Positions 37,400 to 50,123 of a DNA stretch of 64,000 nt are shown piece by piece. Origin of the DNA: Osedax fenrisi (Eukaryota > Annelida > Polychaeta > Sabellida > Siboglinidae); assembly GCA_964019155.1 (NCBI GenBank), contig OZ025240.1, forward strand, positions 93,307,198-93,371,197, read 5' to 3'. Position 1 is the first letter of the stretch; every line of letters begins with the position of its first letter. The translations under genes were made by a program, and so were the position numbers. The notes under the pieces are model-generated. The model worked only from the letters and a program-made list of their open reading frames with translations. It made no database searches and was not told the DNA's origin.

Positions 37400-39330
37400 G
37401 TATTTAAAAAATTCTATAAATATGCGCCTTTGTAACGAATACTAAATTTCTCATGATCAAATCTTATTATTGGTATTATGAATGTTCTATTTAACCTATA
37501 AGTATATAAAGAGCAATTATAGGTAAATAACTTACCAATTGAACTATGCAAATAATGCTTGTTATATATTCAAAACATGTATTTATAAATGGATATATTT
37601 ATTATATCTTTAAATTTAAGAATGTTATGTCTTAAAAAAATGTAATCAATATTGGTTTTGTTATCAAGTTTATATATTGCTCTCATACATTTATTTTGTA
37701 AAATTTGAATACATTTTATATTTCTATGGTAAGTACTTCCCCATATAATAGAACAATAATTAATATGACTATGAAAAAAAGAAAAATATAGCATAACTAA
37801 AGTAATAATATTAAATTTATATTTATAACTATGTAGTAAAATAAGTCCATAGTAAAGTTTGTTTTTAATATTATTTATTTGCATTTTCCAATTACGATTT
37901 TCGTCAATTAAAATGCCTAGGAATTTAATATTAGTTGATTGTTTTATGGCTATATTATTTATTTTGATGTTCAATTTATGTTTAACTCTTGTGCGATGGA
38001 ATACAATTAATGTTGTTTTATCAATATTAAGAACTAGCTTATTACCAAAAAGTTAGTCACATATTAAAACTAAAGTAGAATTTATATCATTTTCTAGATC
38101 ATATAAATTATGAGACTTAAATGTTAAAGTGGTGTCGTCAGCAAAAAGAGTAAAATTGCATTTATTATTTATATTAGGTAAATCATTTATGTATATTACA
38201 AATAATACTGGTCCCAAAACTGAACCTTGTGGTACACCACATTTAATCGGAAGTATTTTAGAATTGGTATTATTATAGCTTACGTATTGATACCTGTTTG
38301 TCAAATAGCTTTTTAATAATGACAAAGTGATACCTCTGAAACCATATATATATATATAATTTGTTTACTAAAATTTCATGATTAATAGTATCGAAAGCCT
38401 TTTTTAAATCAATCGATATTGTGGATATAAATAATTTGTAATATATATTCAAGTAATCGATATAATTTATCAAATCATCACATGTTGATATAGATTTTTG
38501 AAATCCAAGTTCAGAATTGTTCATAAAAGAATTTTTATCTAAAAATGAAAACATTCTTACTTTTTTCATATAAATTTTTTTCAAAAATTTTTGAAAATTG
38601 TGATGTTAATGATATTGGCCTATAATTCGAGCAATCATTTTTATTTCATTTTTTATATAAAATTATAACTTTAGATGTTTTAAGTACATCAGGGTAAACA
38701 CCATTTTCAATGTATTTATTAAATAAAATTGATAAAATATTACTAATAGATAAAATAATGTTACGTATTAAAAAAAGTTAAAATCATGGGAATCAGTACT
38801 ATATTTTGAATAACAATTATATACAATATTTTCAATTTCTATTGATTAAACAGGCTTTATAAAAATTTATCTCTTATAACTAGTAATATTTTCATATATA
38901 TTTTTATAAGAGTATGGTATATTTTTATTTAATTCAACACCTATATTTGAAAAATATGAATTGAACATATTAGCATTTTGTAAATCTGTTAATTTATTAT
39001 CAATAATAGTTCCTGATTTTTTTTTATTTCCTATAACTTTATTTAATGAACGCCAAGTATTTTTAATATTATTATTTTTTATTTTATTTTCATAATATTT
39101 TTTCTCTGTATATTATAATATTTTCATTAAGCAATTTTTATAATTTTTATATACATTTATTAGTGAATGAATATTTAAAGATTTTTTATACATTTTATTC
39201 TTTTTACCTATGTATTTAATGATGGATAATAATGTATTGGATAGAAATAAACAATGGATTTAATGATGGGGTTACCCATGGTTTATCAAAAACTCCAGAT
39301 TTAATTAACTTTTAATTAACTTTTTTTAAT
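37400..39330 (-). pseudogene. Jockey-superfamily LINE (copy J3)
   Basis: On the minus strand the copy begins with the linker block FDKPWVTPSLN (near 39280) and reaches the RT. The frame 38584-38273 contains SELGFQKSISTCDDLINY and STISIDLKKAFDTINHE (motif A). The frame 38325-38053 has CGVPQGSVLGPVLFVIYIND and FTLFADDTTLTF (motif C, catalytic Asp pair). The frame 37974-37570 gives IKFLGILIDENRNW and INYCSIIWGSTYHRN with a following CIQILQNKCMRAIYK. Shifts near 38300 and 38050 and stops upstream break it. It is less decayed than J1 and the longest member of this family here. Confidence 0.88.
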
Positions 39331-39523
39331 GGACAACATATATTATATGAATTAGTTAATGTAGAAATACAATTTTTAAAAGATATATGAATATCAGATT
39401 AAGTTAAAATGAAAGACCAATTTATATTAGTTAGATTATTATTAAAATTTATAATATTTTGATCCGAATGATCCCTAATATATTTATAAGAGTTTTTCGT
39501 TTTTGTATAATATTGTTTTTTTA

Positions 39524-39636
<113 letters not shown>

Positions 39637-40042
39637 TAATGTAACTACATAATGTAACTAATGTAATAATAATGTAACTGTAAATCGTTTTAATTTCTTT
39701 AATTTTTAATTTCGTATTATTCTTTGTTTATTTCTATTACGTATGTTATCATTAGCAAATATTTATACTTTATACTTTCGATTATATTTTTGACTATGAA
39801 TTTGATTAAATAAATTACCATTCAATAATAATAATAATAATTATTATTATTATTAATTATTAGAATATTTTTTTAACTATAATTAAAAAATTAAATGAAA
39901 ATATTAAAATTATTATCTCTTCTAAATGGCTCCTCAATAACATTTAATATTACGCCATACATACATATTATATAAGAAAAACCGCATTTAATAAATATTC
40001 TTAAATATTTAATTACTTTTAACTATTACGAATTATTAATAG

Positions 40043-40109
40043 GTTGAGGTACAGAGGAAATGTATATTTAACGGAGATAAACATGATTACGAATACATCG
40101 TGTCTAATA
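40043..40109 (+). CDS. Candidate 67-bp internal exon, relative of the exon at 48745
   Basis: Bounded by AATTATTAATAG and a consensus GTAAGT donor. The frame reads VEVQRKCIFNGDKHDYEYIV. It starts at a codon boundary and ends one base into a codon, exactly like the exon at 48745-48832, and both begin with the pattern V-x-V-[KQ]-[KR]-x-C. This looks like a paralogous exon of the same gene family. A second frame is also open over this short length, so the call leans on the resemblance. Neighbouring exons were not found with confidence. The closest downstream candidate it could join in phase is at 45557. Confidence 0.35.
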
Positions 40110-40901
40110 GTAAGTATCAATAATATAAATATATATATTATATATATATTTATAATATATATATATATTAATATATATATTATAATATAAATATATATAT
40201 TAATATGAATGTGCCTATAGTATAATAGCTAATATATTTATATATATATATATAATAATAATAATATTTAACCTATATGAATGATTATCCTATATGAATG
40301 AAAAAGCAAAAGATACATATATGAACATTACATTATTAATTAGATTATAATAATCAACGTTATCAATATTACATTTTAACATTATAAATATTATATTAAT
40401 TATAGGAAATAAATAAATAAATATATGTAGAAATAATAAATAATAATAATCAAATTAATAATAAATGAGAAAATATAATATTGTATACAGTATAAGTAAA
40501 TATAAGCATACACTATTTGTATACATTATGTTTTATTTTAGTTACAAAGGCTTTACAATAAATAGATAATAACTTATTATTAATAAGTAATATATATATA
40601 ATTATTCATAAAATAATATTTAATACATAGTTTAAATAAATATTATGAAATTAGACAATACATTATTATTTTCAAAGCATACATTAATGAAAAATGATAT
40701 ATATTACTAGAGAGAATACTATTTATAATTTATTATAATTATATATAATTATAATTATCCATTACTATTTATTCTAATAAAATATTATATTATATTTTAT
40801 AGTTATCAATAGTAATTTAATGAACATATAATTTAAATTTATTAAACAAACGATTATAAACTTATGTAATATTAAAATGTATTTTAAACTGATATAATCT
40901 T
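40110..40901. other. A+T-rich spacer
   Basis: TA/TATAA-rich sequence. A good acceptor (TTTTATTTTAG) ends at about 40541 and is followed by short frames, none compelling. Confidence 0.5.
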
Positions 40902-41056
40902 TTAATTTAAAAATAAATCTACATTAATTACATTAATTAAAGGTATATAATTAGTACTATTAGTAGTAGTAGTAGTAGTGTCGGTAGCGGTAGCGGTAGA
41001 ATTAGAGGAATTTTGCATTCCTTCAAAGTGTATTTTGTAAAAATCAAACAACTGTC
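40902..41056 (-). CDS. Candidate terminal exon with a Ser/Thr/Asn-rich tract
   Basis: On the minus strand a frame of about 50 codons begins near a possible acceptor (CTGTGACAG, ending at about 41049). It reads LFDFYKIHFEGMQNSSN, then alternating Thr/Ala and a run of six Thr, and ends YIPLINVINVDLFLN plus a stop. Part of it is made by an (ACT)n microsatellite, so openness is weak evidence. The flanking non-repeat parts look protein-like and have a natural stop. Product not recognised. Confidence 0.25.
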
Positions 41057-41059
41057 ACA

Positions 41060-41413
41060 GGTATCCCTGTAGGATATATCCTACAAATCTTTAAAATATA
41101 TATGCGAATGTTTACCCTTCACTAAGTTGTCAAATCGTTCTCTATGATATCACTTGTGAAGTTGACTCTCTTCGCCCTGATATTCTCATATCGAGACGAG
41201 AAGATTGGTATTAATGGTAGTGCCCTCAAATATTTGAGCCATATGGCTTAACTCGTATATCTTAAACAAATCATCCTATGTTAGATTATGCGATTTCTCA
41301 TCTGACACACATACCTATATGGTATACCACAACGTTCTGTCCTAGGACCACTTCTAATATCCATATATAGCACAAATAAGGTCCCATATTATATCCCAAT
41401 TTCCTATCATGTT

Positions 41414-41457
<44 letters not shown>

Positions 41458-42180
41458 CTAACGATATCCAACTCTTTCCTCCCTATATCCACTCCAGATA
41501 AGTATAAACTAATTGCGTGTGCCTCCTATATTACATAGCTTATCGTCAACAATTTTCAAAGGTATACTAGAAAAATAGCCTTCCTAAATATACCTGCGAA
41601 CTACCCATCATTTCGTTCCCTTTACCTTGACAATATTCTAATTTCACATATCAATTCAGTCATAATCTTGGTGTCGTTTTCGACTCTGATCTATATTTTT
41701 ATTGCCATATTTCTAACATTTCTAAAGCTGATAATTATCATTTATTTAAACATATTACTCGTCCCCTTTGTGCTGTCCTTATCACTTCAATTGTAATTTA
41801 TCGTATTGATTATAATCACAATAATTATTGTATTCTTTATTATATAACCTTATTGCTTCTTCCATTGCTCAATTAAATATAATCATCATATCATCCATTC
41901 GAACCATTTTAAATATTAAACTATAAACCACATCTATACTCATTTCAATGTCTACAAACTGGCTTACATTGATATACATCTCGTTATACAACAGCCGTCA
42001 TTTCTTAAATTCTAGAAATTACCATTCTCCTATATTATCCCATCTATATGGAATACTCTTCATTTATCTATAATATCCTTACATTTCATACATTCTTCGA
42101 TACTCATCTTCGTAATATCCTTTATCTAATTTTATTATATTATTATTATATTTTATATTTCGTTTTATTAATTCAACGAC
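41060..42180 (+). pseudogene. L2-like LINE, heavily decayed (copy 5)
   Basis: Recognisable pieces in order are: a DIT-E-D motif A region near 41145-41210 that still parallels the L2-like AFDT...ALKYF layout; YGIPQRSVLGPLLISIYS (41317-41370), with R replacing the invariant G; a (TA)n insertion at 41412-41455; then CANDIQLFP, a mutated ADD box (41455-41485); NLGVVFDSDLYFYCHISN (41665-41720); and a C-terminal region to about 42180. Both catalytic motifs are damaged. Confidence 0.75.
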
Positions 42181-42426
42181 TTTGTTTCATCGTTTTTTTT
42201 CTCATTTTTTATGGTTATTGTATTTTATTATTATTATTTACGTGAACTTAAGAGGAGTGTTGTCACTTAGTAACGATGCCAAATACAACTTATTTCATCA
42301 TCATTATTATCATAATATATATTATGATGATTATGATGATGATATATGGTTTATTAAGCAATTACTTATTGTGTTAACACAATAGGGTCATGTATCTAAA
42401 TATCTCTATAGGGGTGTATACGATCA

Positions 42427-42472
<46 letters not shown>

Positions 42473-42745
42473 TATGCATCCTAGATACTATGGAGAGAAT
42501 ATTATGTCGAGAGATTTCATATTGAGGGTATTCATGGTAATATAGCGGCTTAACCAATCAGATAGTCAGAGAGTATATATAACCTAGAGATATACTATCT
42601 ATCGGTAGAGTTGTCTCGGCTACCTAAGGTCAATCTTACTGGACTAACATCGATGAACAACTAGGTCGCGTTTCTATTACTATTTAATGTAAACACGTGC
42701 AATTAATTAGCGAGTGGATAAATATATAGATATATAGATATATAG

Positions 42746-42790
<45 letters not shown>
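42181..42790. other. Spacer with (TA)n and ATAGATAT arrays
   Basis: TA arrays at 42430-42468 and 42750-42790, with ATAGATAT repeats between 42722 and 42750. The stretch 42470-42720 is less A+T-rich but has no supported frame. Confidence 0.6.
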
Positions 42791-42794
<4 letters not shown>

Positions 42795-43009
42795 TCAAAA
42801 GTGTATTGTATTACTGGTTATATGTAAATAAATTACTGGTTATACCTATATAAAAAAAGAAAAATAATACAATATAATCATATAACATATTTACACATAA
42901 TATATAAATATGATAACAGTAAGACAAAACGACACGATACAATAAACAAGAAATAAACGGAGAAGTAAAATAAAAATCAAACATTGGATTATACGAGGAG
43001 CCGTTGAAT
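42791..43009 (-). repeat. Dispersed repeat, copy M
   Basis: Reverse complement of 20351-20545 with small indels. The end nearest 42791 runs into (TA)n. The other end is truncated at nearly the same position as copy P. Confidence 0.6.
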
Positions 43010-43345
43010 TCATTTTTGATTTGAACTGTCACATTTGTACATTTGTGATTATTATGATTGGCTATTTTTCACAATTTTTATATTATGATCAACAATATAT
43101 ATATATATATATAATGAAATTGTTTTCATTATAATATATTGAATTTCATTTAATGTTCCATTTTACTTACAAATTACTATGTTCAATACATAGAAAATAA
43201 GCTACTGATCACATAATTAGTAATTTAATAAGATTTTATATAATACACTGTATCATTAATAATAGTAAGTACTATAACAATATGATATAAATGTATTAAT
43301 ACACATAAAAACCTATATTTGAATTTAATAAATATATATAATATA

Positions 43346-43381
43346 CATTGACTTGTATTGGGTACCCAATACAAGTCAATG
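43346..43381. repeat. Perfect 36-bp palindrome
   Basis: The two 18-bp arms meet at GGGTACCC and are exact reverse complements (CATTGACTTGTATTGGGT on the left). It lies between short A+T-rich flanks and can form a strong hairpin or cruciform. No element ends were found around it. Confidence 0.9.
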
Positions 43382-43522
43382 ATAATATATACAATAATTA
43401 TAAAAATAATGATATATATAATTTCATTTTAATTATTATGATTTGACTAAAATTTAATTACATTTCATTATATAAATCGATTAATTAATGTAATGAAAAG
43501 TTTTTATTATATTTTAATGTAG

Positions 43523-43669
43523 AGTGGTCTAACAGCTATAGTATATCCTAATATGATATACTATCCGATAAATATGCGCCCATATCTTGAATTTTACAGT
43601 GATATATTCCAATTGAATTTAAATAATATTATTTACATTTATTCAATTAACGATTCGATAAGTGATTAG
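43523..43669 (+). CDS. Possible terminal exon, Tyr-rich
   Basis: A 49-codon frame follows AATGTAG and ends at a TAG stop. It reads SGLTAIVYPNMIYYPINM, RPYLEFYSDIF and then a more A+T-driven tail. It has six Tyr and no Cys. No partner exon was found. It could be chance. Confidence 0.2.
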   Translation, partial: SGLTAIVYPNMIYYPINMRPYLEFYSDIFQLNLNNIIYIYSINDSISD

Positions 43670-43845
43670 ATTATTTAGTTATATTAGTATAATAATACAT
43701 TATATATTAAACAACTATTTTTATTTTATAATATATTATATAGTCAATATATTAACAAATATATTTGATAACATTTAACATTATAATTTTAATTAAATAC
43801 AATTTCAAATTAATTGAATGACAGTTTGTTTTAATTAGTGGGCGT

Positions 43846-44604
43846 TAAGGGTGATCACAAAATAAAAAAAAAGAATGATAATTTGTTTCTTATATAGATC
43901 TGAATTCTAAGAATAATACACTTCTAGAATTTTATTTTTATTTGGTTTTAGACATTGCGCCCGACCTTCAAAGTTTCGTAAAAATATCAAAATATATTTT
44001 TCAGAAATAAATATTTCCCATTTTACCCCATGATTCTACGATTGCGTAGATCTATTGTTGTTATTTTATTTTGAACTTTTATATTTCTTATTTTAAATTA
44101 TTCATCGGTATATCAACCTATTACTAATTATTATATAATAAATATGAAAAATAATGTTAGGCTATATTCGATTTCCAGAATAACCTATAGGCTATAGCAA
44201 CACACAAACGGTTGAAAGAACCATATAAATATTATTGAATACATCTAAGTGTCTTTCTGACCAAATTGATCGAGAGGGACGGATCAATATAACACTAATT
44301 GAACGGCAAATGATATATTTTATTATATATTTATATGATAAATAATTTCTCACTGTTTCTTCAAAATATATTCATTATTTGTGTTTTAATACTTATATAT
44401 TTTCTTAAAAAACAATGAAAATCGTATTTTTTTCAATGCAAATTATACTTAATCTTAAAAGAGCGGTCGACATATCAAAAATTGTTCAAATCGGTTCAAA
44501 TTTTTTGTGTAACTTACTATTTGTTTTATTCTTTATAAGATATTTACTAGAGCATTTTGTATATTTAAAAATGTCACAAATTTCGGTTCCTATGATCACC
44601 CTTA
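43846..44604. mobile_element. MITE with 8-bp target duplication (family M4)
   Basis: Both ends show a perfect 12-bp inverted repeat, TAAGGGTGATCA. The flanks are GTGGGCGT (43838-43845) and TTGGGCGT (44605-44612), matching at 7 of 8 positions. Eight-base duplications are produced by hAT-type and P-type transposases. The 759-bp interior is A+T-rich. Its only longer frame (44415-44645, hydrophobic) runs out through the right end, so I do not call it a gene. Confidence 0.85.
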
Positions 44605-44612
44605 TTGGGCGT

Positions 44613-44940
44613 ATTATAACGGCTTTAGGAGCTATACTGATTTAATTGAAATGCTATTCAAGATTATGTAATTCCCATTTCGGTTTTCACATTTAACCCA
44701 TATTTTAACCTTTAACATTTTCAATTTAAAAAAAATTCTCATTAGGAAAACAATGTGCCTTTTACCCATACAAATGTCATATTACAATTATGTAATGTAT
44801 AAGGATAGGTAATGATTATGGATAGGTGAATAACGGTGGTCATCAAATGCCTCTCAAACTTATTCTACTTTTGTATAACCGCAGCCTAAGTAGGTATATA
44901 CTAATGTTTGCTAGTAATTTATTAAATAGAGATATTGTTT

Positions 44941-45000
<60 letters not shown>

Positions 45001-45021
45001 TTATTTATTTATACTGCTTTC
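44613..45021. other. Spacer with (TA)n
   Basis: Contains a TA array at 44943-44996 directly before the SINE. No gene. Confidence 0.7.
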
Positions 45022-45308
45022 GTGCACGCCATGGCTTAGTTGGCCAAGGCGTCAGACACGCAAGCAGTAGGACACGAGATCGAGCCTCGTCCGGACCATT
45101 AAAATAAGTCTTAAAATAAAATTTATATGTGATCTTATATAAATATGTATAAATAAATAATCGACTCTCGTTAAAACCATGGATACCTTAGAATAATAGC
45201 GTCTTCGAAGGGACATTAGAGCCATATACATTATAAATTTATGAAAACTTCATCGAGGTTCCTTAATTGGATGAAAGGGCTCCACCAAATAAAAATAACA
45301 ATAACAAT
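45022..45308 (+). mobile_element. tRNA-derived SINE, copy B (full length)
   Basis: The tRNA-like head has an A box (TGGCTTAGTTGG, 45032-45043) and a B box region (GAGATCGAGCC, 45076-45086), followed by GTCCGGACCATTAAAATA. The body shares ATAAATAAATAATCGACTCT and GTCTTCGAAGGGA with copies A and C. The 3' end is CTCCACCAAATAAAAATAAC with AACAAT repeats, as in copy C. About 285 bp, bounded by (TA)n on both sides. Confidence 0.88.
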
Positions 45309-45314
45309 ATATAT

Positions 45315-45402
<88 letters not shown>
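45309..45402. repeat. (TA)n array
   Basis: Long TA run with two AATA interruptions, right after the SINE tail. Confidence 0.9.
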
Positions 45403-45408
<6 letters not shown>

Positions 45409-45556
45409 TATAAACGAATACCTTTTTAATAAAGTTTATAAAAAACGACATCATATTTATATGTTGTGTATTATTTATAATAATTTAATAAATTAAATAA
45501 ATTATTAATTATATTATACCATTATTAAATTATTAATTGTACTCTCTATTATACAG

Positions 45557-46124
45557 ATAATATCACAGTTTTAAAGGATTTTAATTGCAATACATTTATA
45601 AATGATAAAATTTGTAATAATATAGATATAAGTGAATATTTAAGAAAAAATGGTAAATTAATTTAATTTTTTTATTTAAATTGATAATTATAATTATATA
45701 ATTTATATATTTTAATATATTAAATATCATATTAAGATCAAATATAATATAATATATTATAAAGAAAATATTAAAAATTCACCAAATGTTATATCTATAT
45801 AATGTCATACAACTATACTATAGTATAATATACATTAGATTAGCACGTGATATATTTATAATAATATATAATTTAATTTTTATTTAATTTATTTTAAAGA
45901 CTCTTTGTGCCATAGCAATCAAGCGTCTAAAGTAAAAATAAAAAACAATATCGTAACACAGACGAAAATAATAATATACTATTATATACATGTATTATTA
46001 TTATATTATTATTTATATACACATCATTATAGGATGGAAGTATACTATTTCATGTATAGTTTGTGAAGAAAATTCACCGCCTTATTATTTTGAAAACAAT
46101 GCCTGTCTGAAAAAACATCGTTAG
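45557..46124 (+). CDS. Candidate short-exon gene, 3' end (Cys-rich product)
   Basis: Two exons join in frame. Exon 45557-45652 (acceptor TTATACAG, donor GTAAAT) encodes NITVLKDFNCNTFIND, KICNNIDISEYLRKN and ends one base into a codon. Terminal exon 46033-46124 (acceptor CATTATAG) supplies the two missing bases. It reads WKYTISCIVCEENSPPYYFE, then NNACLKKHR and a TAG stop. The terminal exon is less A+T-rich than its surroundings and has five Pro/Cys-type GC-bearing codons. An optional exon at 45900-45931 (SLCHSNQASK) fits the first junction but not the second. Both main exons begin with the last two bases of a codon. The 5' part is missing. The exon at 40043-40109 would fit in phase, across about 5.4 kb holding a LINE, a MITE and a SINE. 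No function is recognised. Confidence 0.45.
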
Positions 46125-47223
46125 ATTATATATTTTAGCAAAAATAGAAATATGAATAATTAAAATTTAACAATTTAAAAAAATATATTGTTTAATCTAT
46201 ATTTATGGAAATATATATAATTATAATTGTAATTCATTCACATACACATACATCGACACATACACATATACATACACATACACATATACATACACATACA
46301 CATACACGTATATTAACATTATCACAACAATCAAACATATACACCAATAGTTATATGCCTTACTTTTTCTATCCATTACCTAACTTATGTGTATAAAAGA
46401 TTAAACTATGTGTTTTTTTTAACTCGGTAATGGAGTTATAAATAACAATATTATTAATAGTTATAATAATTGATATGATTTTGATTGAATTATTAAATTT
46501 TAATAATATATAATATATAGTAACATTATATTAATTCAAAGATTAAACATTATACATATAAGTAAATAGTAAAGAAAGATGAGTTAATAGTATACAAAAT
46601 GAATTACATATTATGTAAAATAAAATACGAATAACAACAAAATAATTACTAAATAATAATAATCAATAATAAATAACAATACACACAATATATATAGATA
46701 GCTGTGATAAGATACCTTTAAGGGGGTCACATCCCAATACAATATTTTCCGGTAACCGGCATGCCGGAAATATTGTAATTTTAAAACCATTTTCAATCAA
46801 GTTGTAACAGGATACCCCTATAAAGTTATTACATTTCAGGCAAGTTGCCGGAAAGTAAGGGGTCCCACTAAAATTGTAGTTAACTTGTCTATAGATCGGT
46901 ATTAATACTGATTAATACCGATATAGAAATAGATATATCTCGCTAATATAAAAGTATTCAACAAGCCCGATGAGTAGATGTTGTGACCTACGATATTCGA
47001 TAATCACATGACATATACTACATTTAATAACAAATATTCAAACAAATAATATTTATTTTACTATACATTTGATTATATTTTCTATATACGTTTATAAAAT
47101 GCGTTTCGATTATGTCAAAATAAATATTTATAATAATTTATGTTATATATTTAAACTTTAATATAATGTCAATATTTAATTTGATTACATAATACTTTAC
47201 ATGTGATATTCGGCTATCTTAGG

Positions 47224-47283
<60 letters not shown>

Positions 47284-47416
47284 AGTCACCATGCCTGTTG
47301 AAGTAAAATCACGTTACTACCAATATCGGTAAACTATAAATCTATAATTAAATATCACATGATATCTGGCCAACAGACACGCGACCCTATATTAATATAC
47401 GTAAATTAAAGTATAG
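46125..47416. other. Spacer with (CATACA)n microsatellite and hairpins
   Basis: 46235-46310 is a CACATACACATA microsatellite, and the frame through it is an artefact. 46720-46870 holds a GC-richer patch with CCGGTAACCGGCATGCCGG. Near 46895-46925 there is an imperfect GATCGGTATTAATACTGATT hairpin. A TA array lies at 47231-47280. ATG CCT GTT GAA GTA at 47291 sits in a good start context but ends after 13 codons at a GTAAAC. Confidence 0.5.
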
Positions 47417-50067
47417 CTGTTTATAAAATTGCTAAATATGTACTTTATAAAGGTAAAAGTTGATGTATCAAATCAATATCCAAAGAATATTACATACATT
47501 TTATTAATTGATTTAATATTACATGACATATATTTGTATTGACCAACTACATATAGATATCATTATACTAATTATAGATGTGGCGAATGTAGTCATTTTA
47601 TAATATACTGTATTAATTGTAATTTAAAATAGTGATTATTTATATTATAATTTTAAACATACAGAATTGGATGAATTTACACACGTACTAGAAGAGTGTA
47701 ACAACAAATGTTATACATTGATAGATTATGATTATCAATATAATGTAAGTTTAATAATATCTTATCATTATATGATACTATATAGAAGTATTATTAAACT
47801 TATATGTGTGTAAGAATACCGAAGATAACTAATATATATATAAATTAAATCATTTCATATATATACATATAGATCATTTCAGCTACAATTAAATATCGTA
47901 TAATTATTTAATTAATAGTAATATTAACCTTTATTTTTTTTAAATATATTAGATAACAAGTATAGTCTTAAATTAAGACTATTAATACAATATTTAATTG
48001 ATATGCGGTATAATTTAATAATGTATATATCTTAAATTAATATATAGTATTTAATATAGTCTTGCTAAAATATAATTCAAGTATAAAAGGGAGGAATTAA
48101 AAGCTGTTACAAACAAATATTTTCGATAACTATTCATAAAAACTTGTCATAAAACATTAGGAAAACAGATATTCAATATATAAATATAAATTAATATTTA
48201 ATTTAATAATTAAAAAAAATATCTAGGATAAATACCTATATATTATATCGACATATTTTAAATATTATAAGAATATATCCCATCTTAAATATTAATATAT
48301 TAGTTTTTAGTTGAGAATATAGGATATTACAGAATATAGGTTATTAATAAATTGAATTAATATTTGAAATAAAAACATGTGTTAGTTCCATTCTAATTTA
48401 ATAAATAACGAATACATTATTTAACATTATTTAAATATTAAGAATCAGGTCAAGATATCCTATAGGATATCTCTATAGAGTGATTAGGTTAACTATCATA
48501 AATTATCAAATATTATAATAATTCCCCCCCTCTATCTCATGATTATAATATTCTATTTTAAAAATTAAGTATAATTATAATAATTTATATGTTTGTTATT
48601 CATATTAAAAAAGTATAGGTTTACTATTCATTAATATATATTTGATGATTTTATATTTATGAATTAACAGTATATTTATAAATAAATATATACAGATTGG
48701 ATAATATTTTATATATAACAATAATATAATTAATCATTAAATAGGTAAATGTTAAAAAAGGGTGTTTAAAAGAAAATATACATCGGTTTCCAAGCGATAA
48801 TAAAATACACATCGAATTATCGGATCAAAAAAGTGTGTATATATTTATATATATATATGTATGAATGATATATATACCAATGAAGCTAAATCTAAAATTG
48901 TTATTATTTAGATACTTAACTTGTAGTATTAATTAATAAAATAATACAAATTAATAAATTAATTACGAGTTAAATATTATTAATTTATTCATAAAATTAA
49001 TTATAAATAATGTAATTGTAATTTATCTGATTCGTTCACCAATAACATATAGTTTATCTAGTGGTATATAGGGTGTCCGTATTCGGACATGGGTACCGAA
49101 TATGAACACCCTCGTTGTATATTGAATACATAGATTAAATAAAAGTTTAAAATCACAATAATATCTATAATCATATAATATTAATATATTGTAATTTTTG
49201 AATACAAATATTGACTCATAAAATGTTAAAACCACGTATTGTTAAATTTTCCGTATTAGGTTACTTTACTCTATACTTATTTCCATTATTTATTCGAGTT
49301 GATTTCTTTAATGAATGTAATTAATACATCTATATGATTATATTCAATTTATCTACATCTTATTCTATTATACCTAATGATTTTTATATTATATTCAATG
49401 TAATATATATTTAGTTAATTTTATTTAAACATTATATATAATTATATAATTATTATAGTATGCAGGCGATAATAAAGTAAATAAACAATAATTTAGTATT
49501 GACACCTTGTGGCGAAAGCGAATATTATTTAATTTAAGGACCTACCAATAAAAATAAATTGTATGGTAAAAGTGGGGGGGGGGCAAAAACATAGAATGTT
49601 CCACGTCCCCCATGTTGCAGCGCCCCTAATCATAGGCGCCTATCATGGTGATTAACTAACCACTTTACTATAGAGTTTCTGCTAGCCACTCTAATACACG
49701 TCGCAAGAATTCGTTAACACGATACACCCGTGCGAGGTGTGAAGTACAGGTCACTTAAAATAAAGGTCCCCCTACATTTTAAAGTGGGGGGGGCGTATCC
49801 CTCCCCGCCCCGCCCCCTATTGTAGCATCCCTAGTCGGATGGTATTAGTAGAGGTATCGATGATTCATAGAATGGAGGGAATTCATTCTATAGATGACGG
49901 GCAGCGCACACAGTGTGCGCCGCACAGTAATGCCATTTAGTAGTATATTTAAAAATAACTATTCTAGACTTTCTATTATTATGGCAAGGTCCTTGATTAT
50001 ACTAATGTATAGTTTGATCTAATTTTAATATTTCTTTCTTATATCTGGTATATAAACTACTATGTAC

Positions 50068-50123
<56 letters not shown>

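Noticed and set aside
46205..46396. Frame starting MEIYIIIIVIHS, signal-peptide-like
   Set aside because: Most of it is the (CATACA)n microsatellite giving HTHIHT repeats. The hydrophobic start is only A+T-driven.
47377..47400. 24-bp micro-exon before 47417
   Set aside because: It would leave an intron of 16 bp before the next exon, too short to be spliced. Only one of the two can be real.
47588..47640. CGECSHFIIYCINC zinc-ribbon-like peptide
   Set aside because: Splicing it to the exon at 47665 would create a stop at the junction, and the frame is short. It may be chance.
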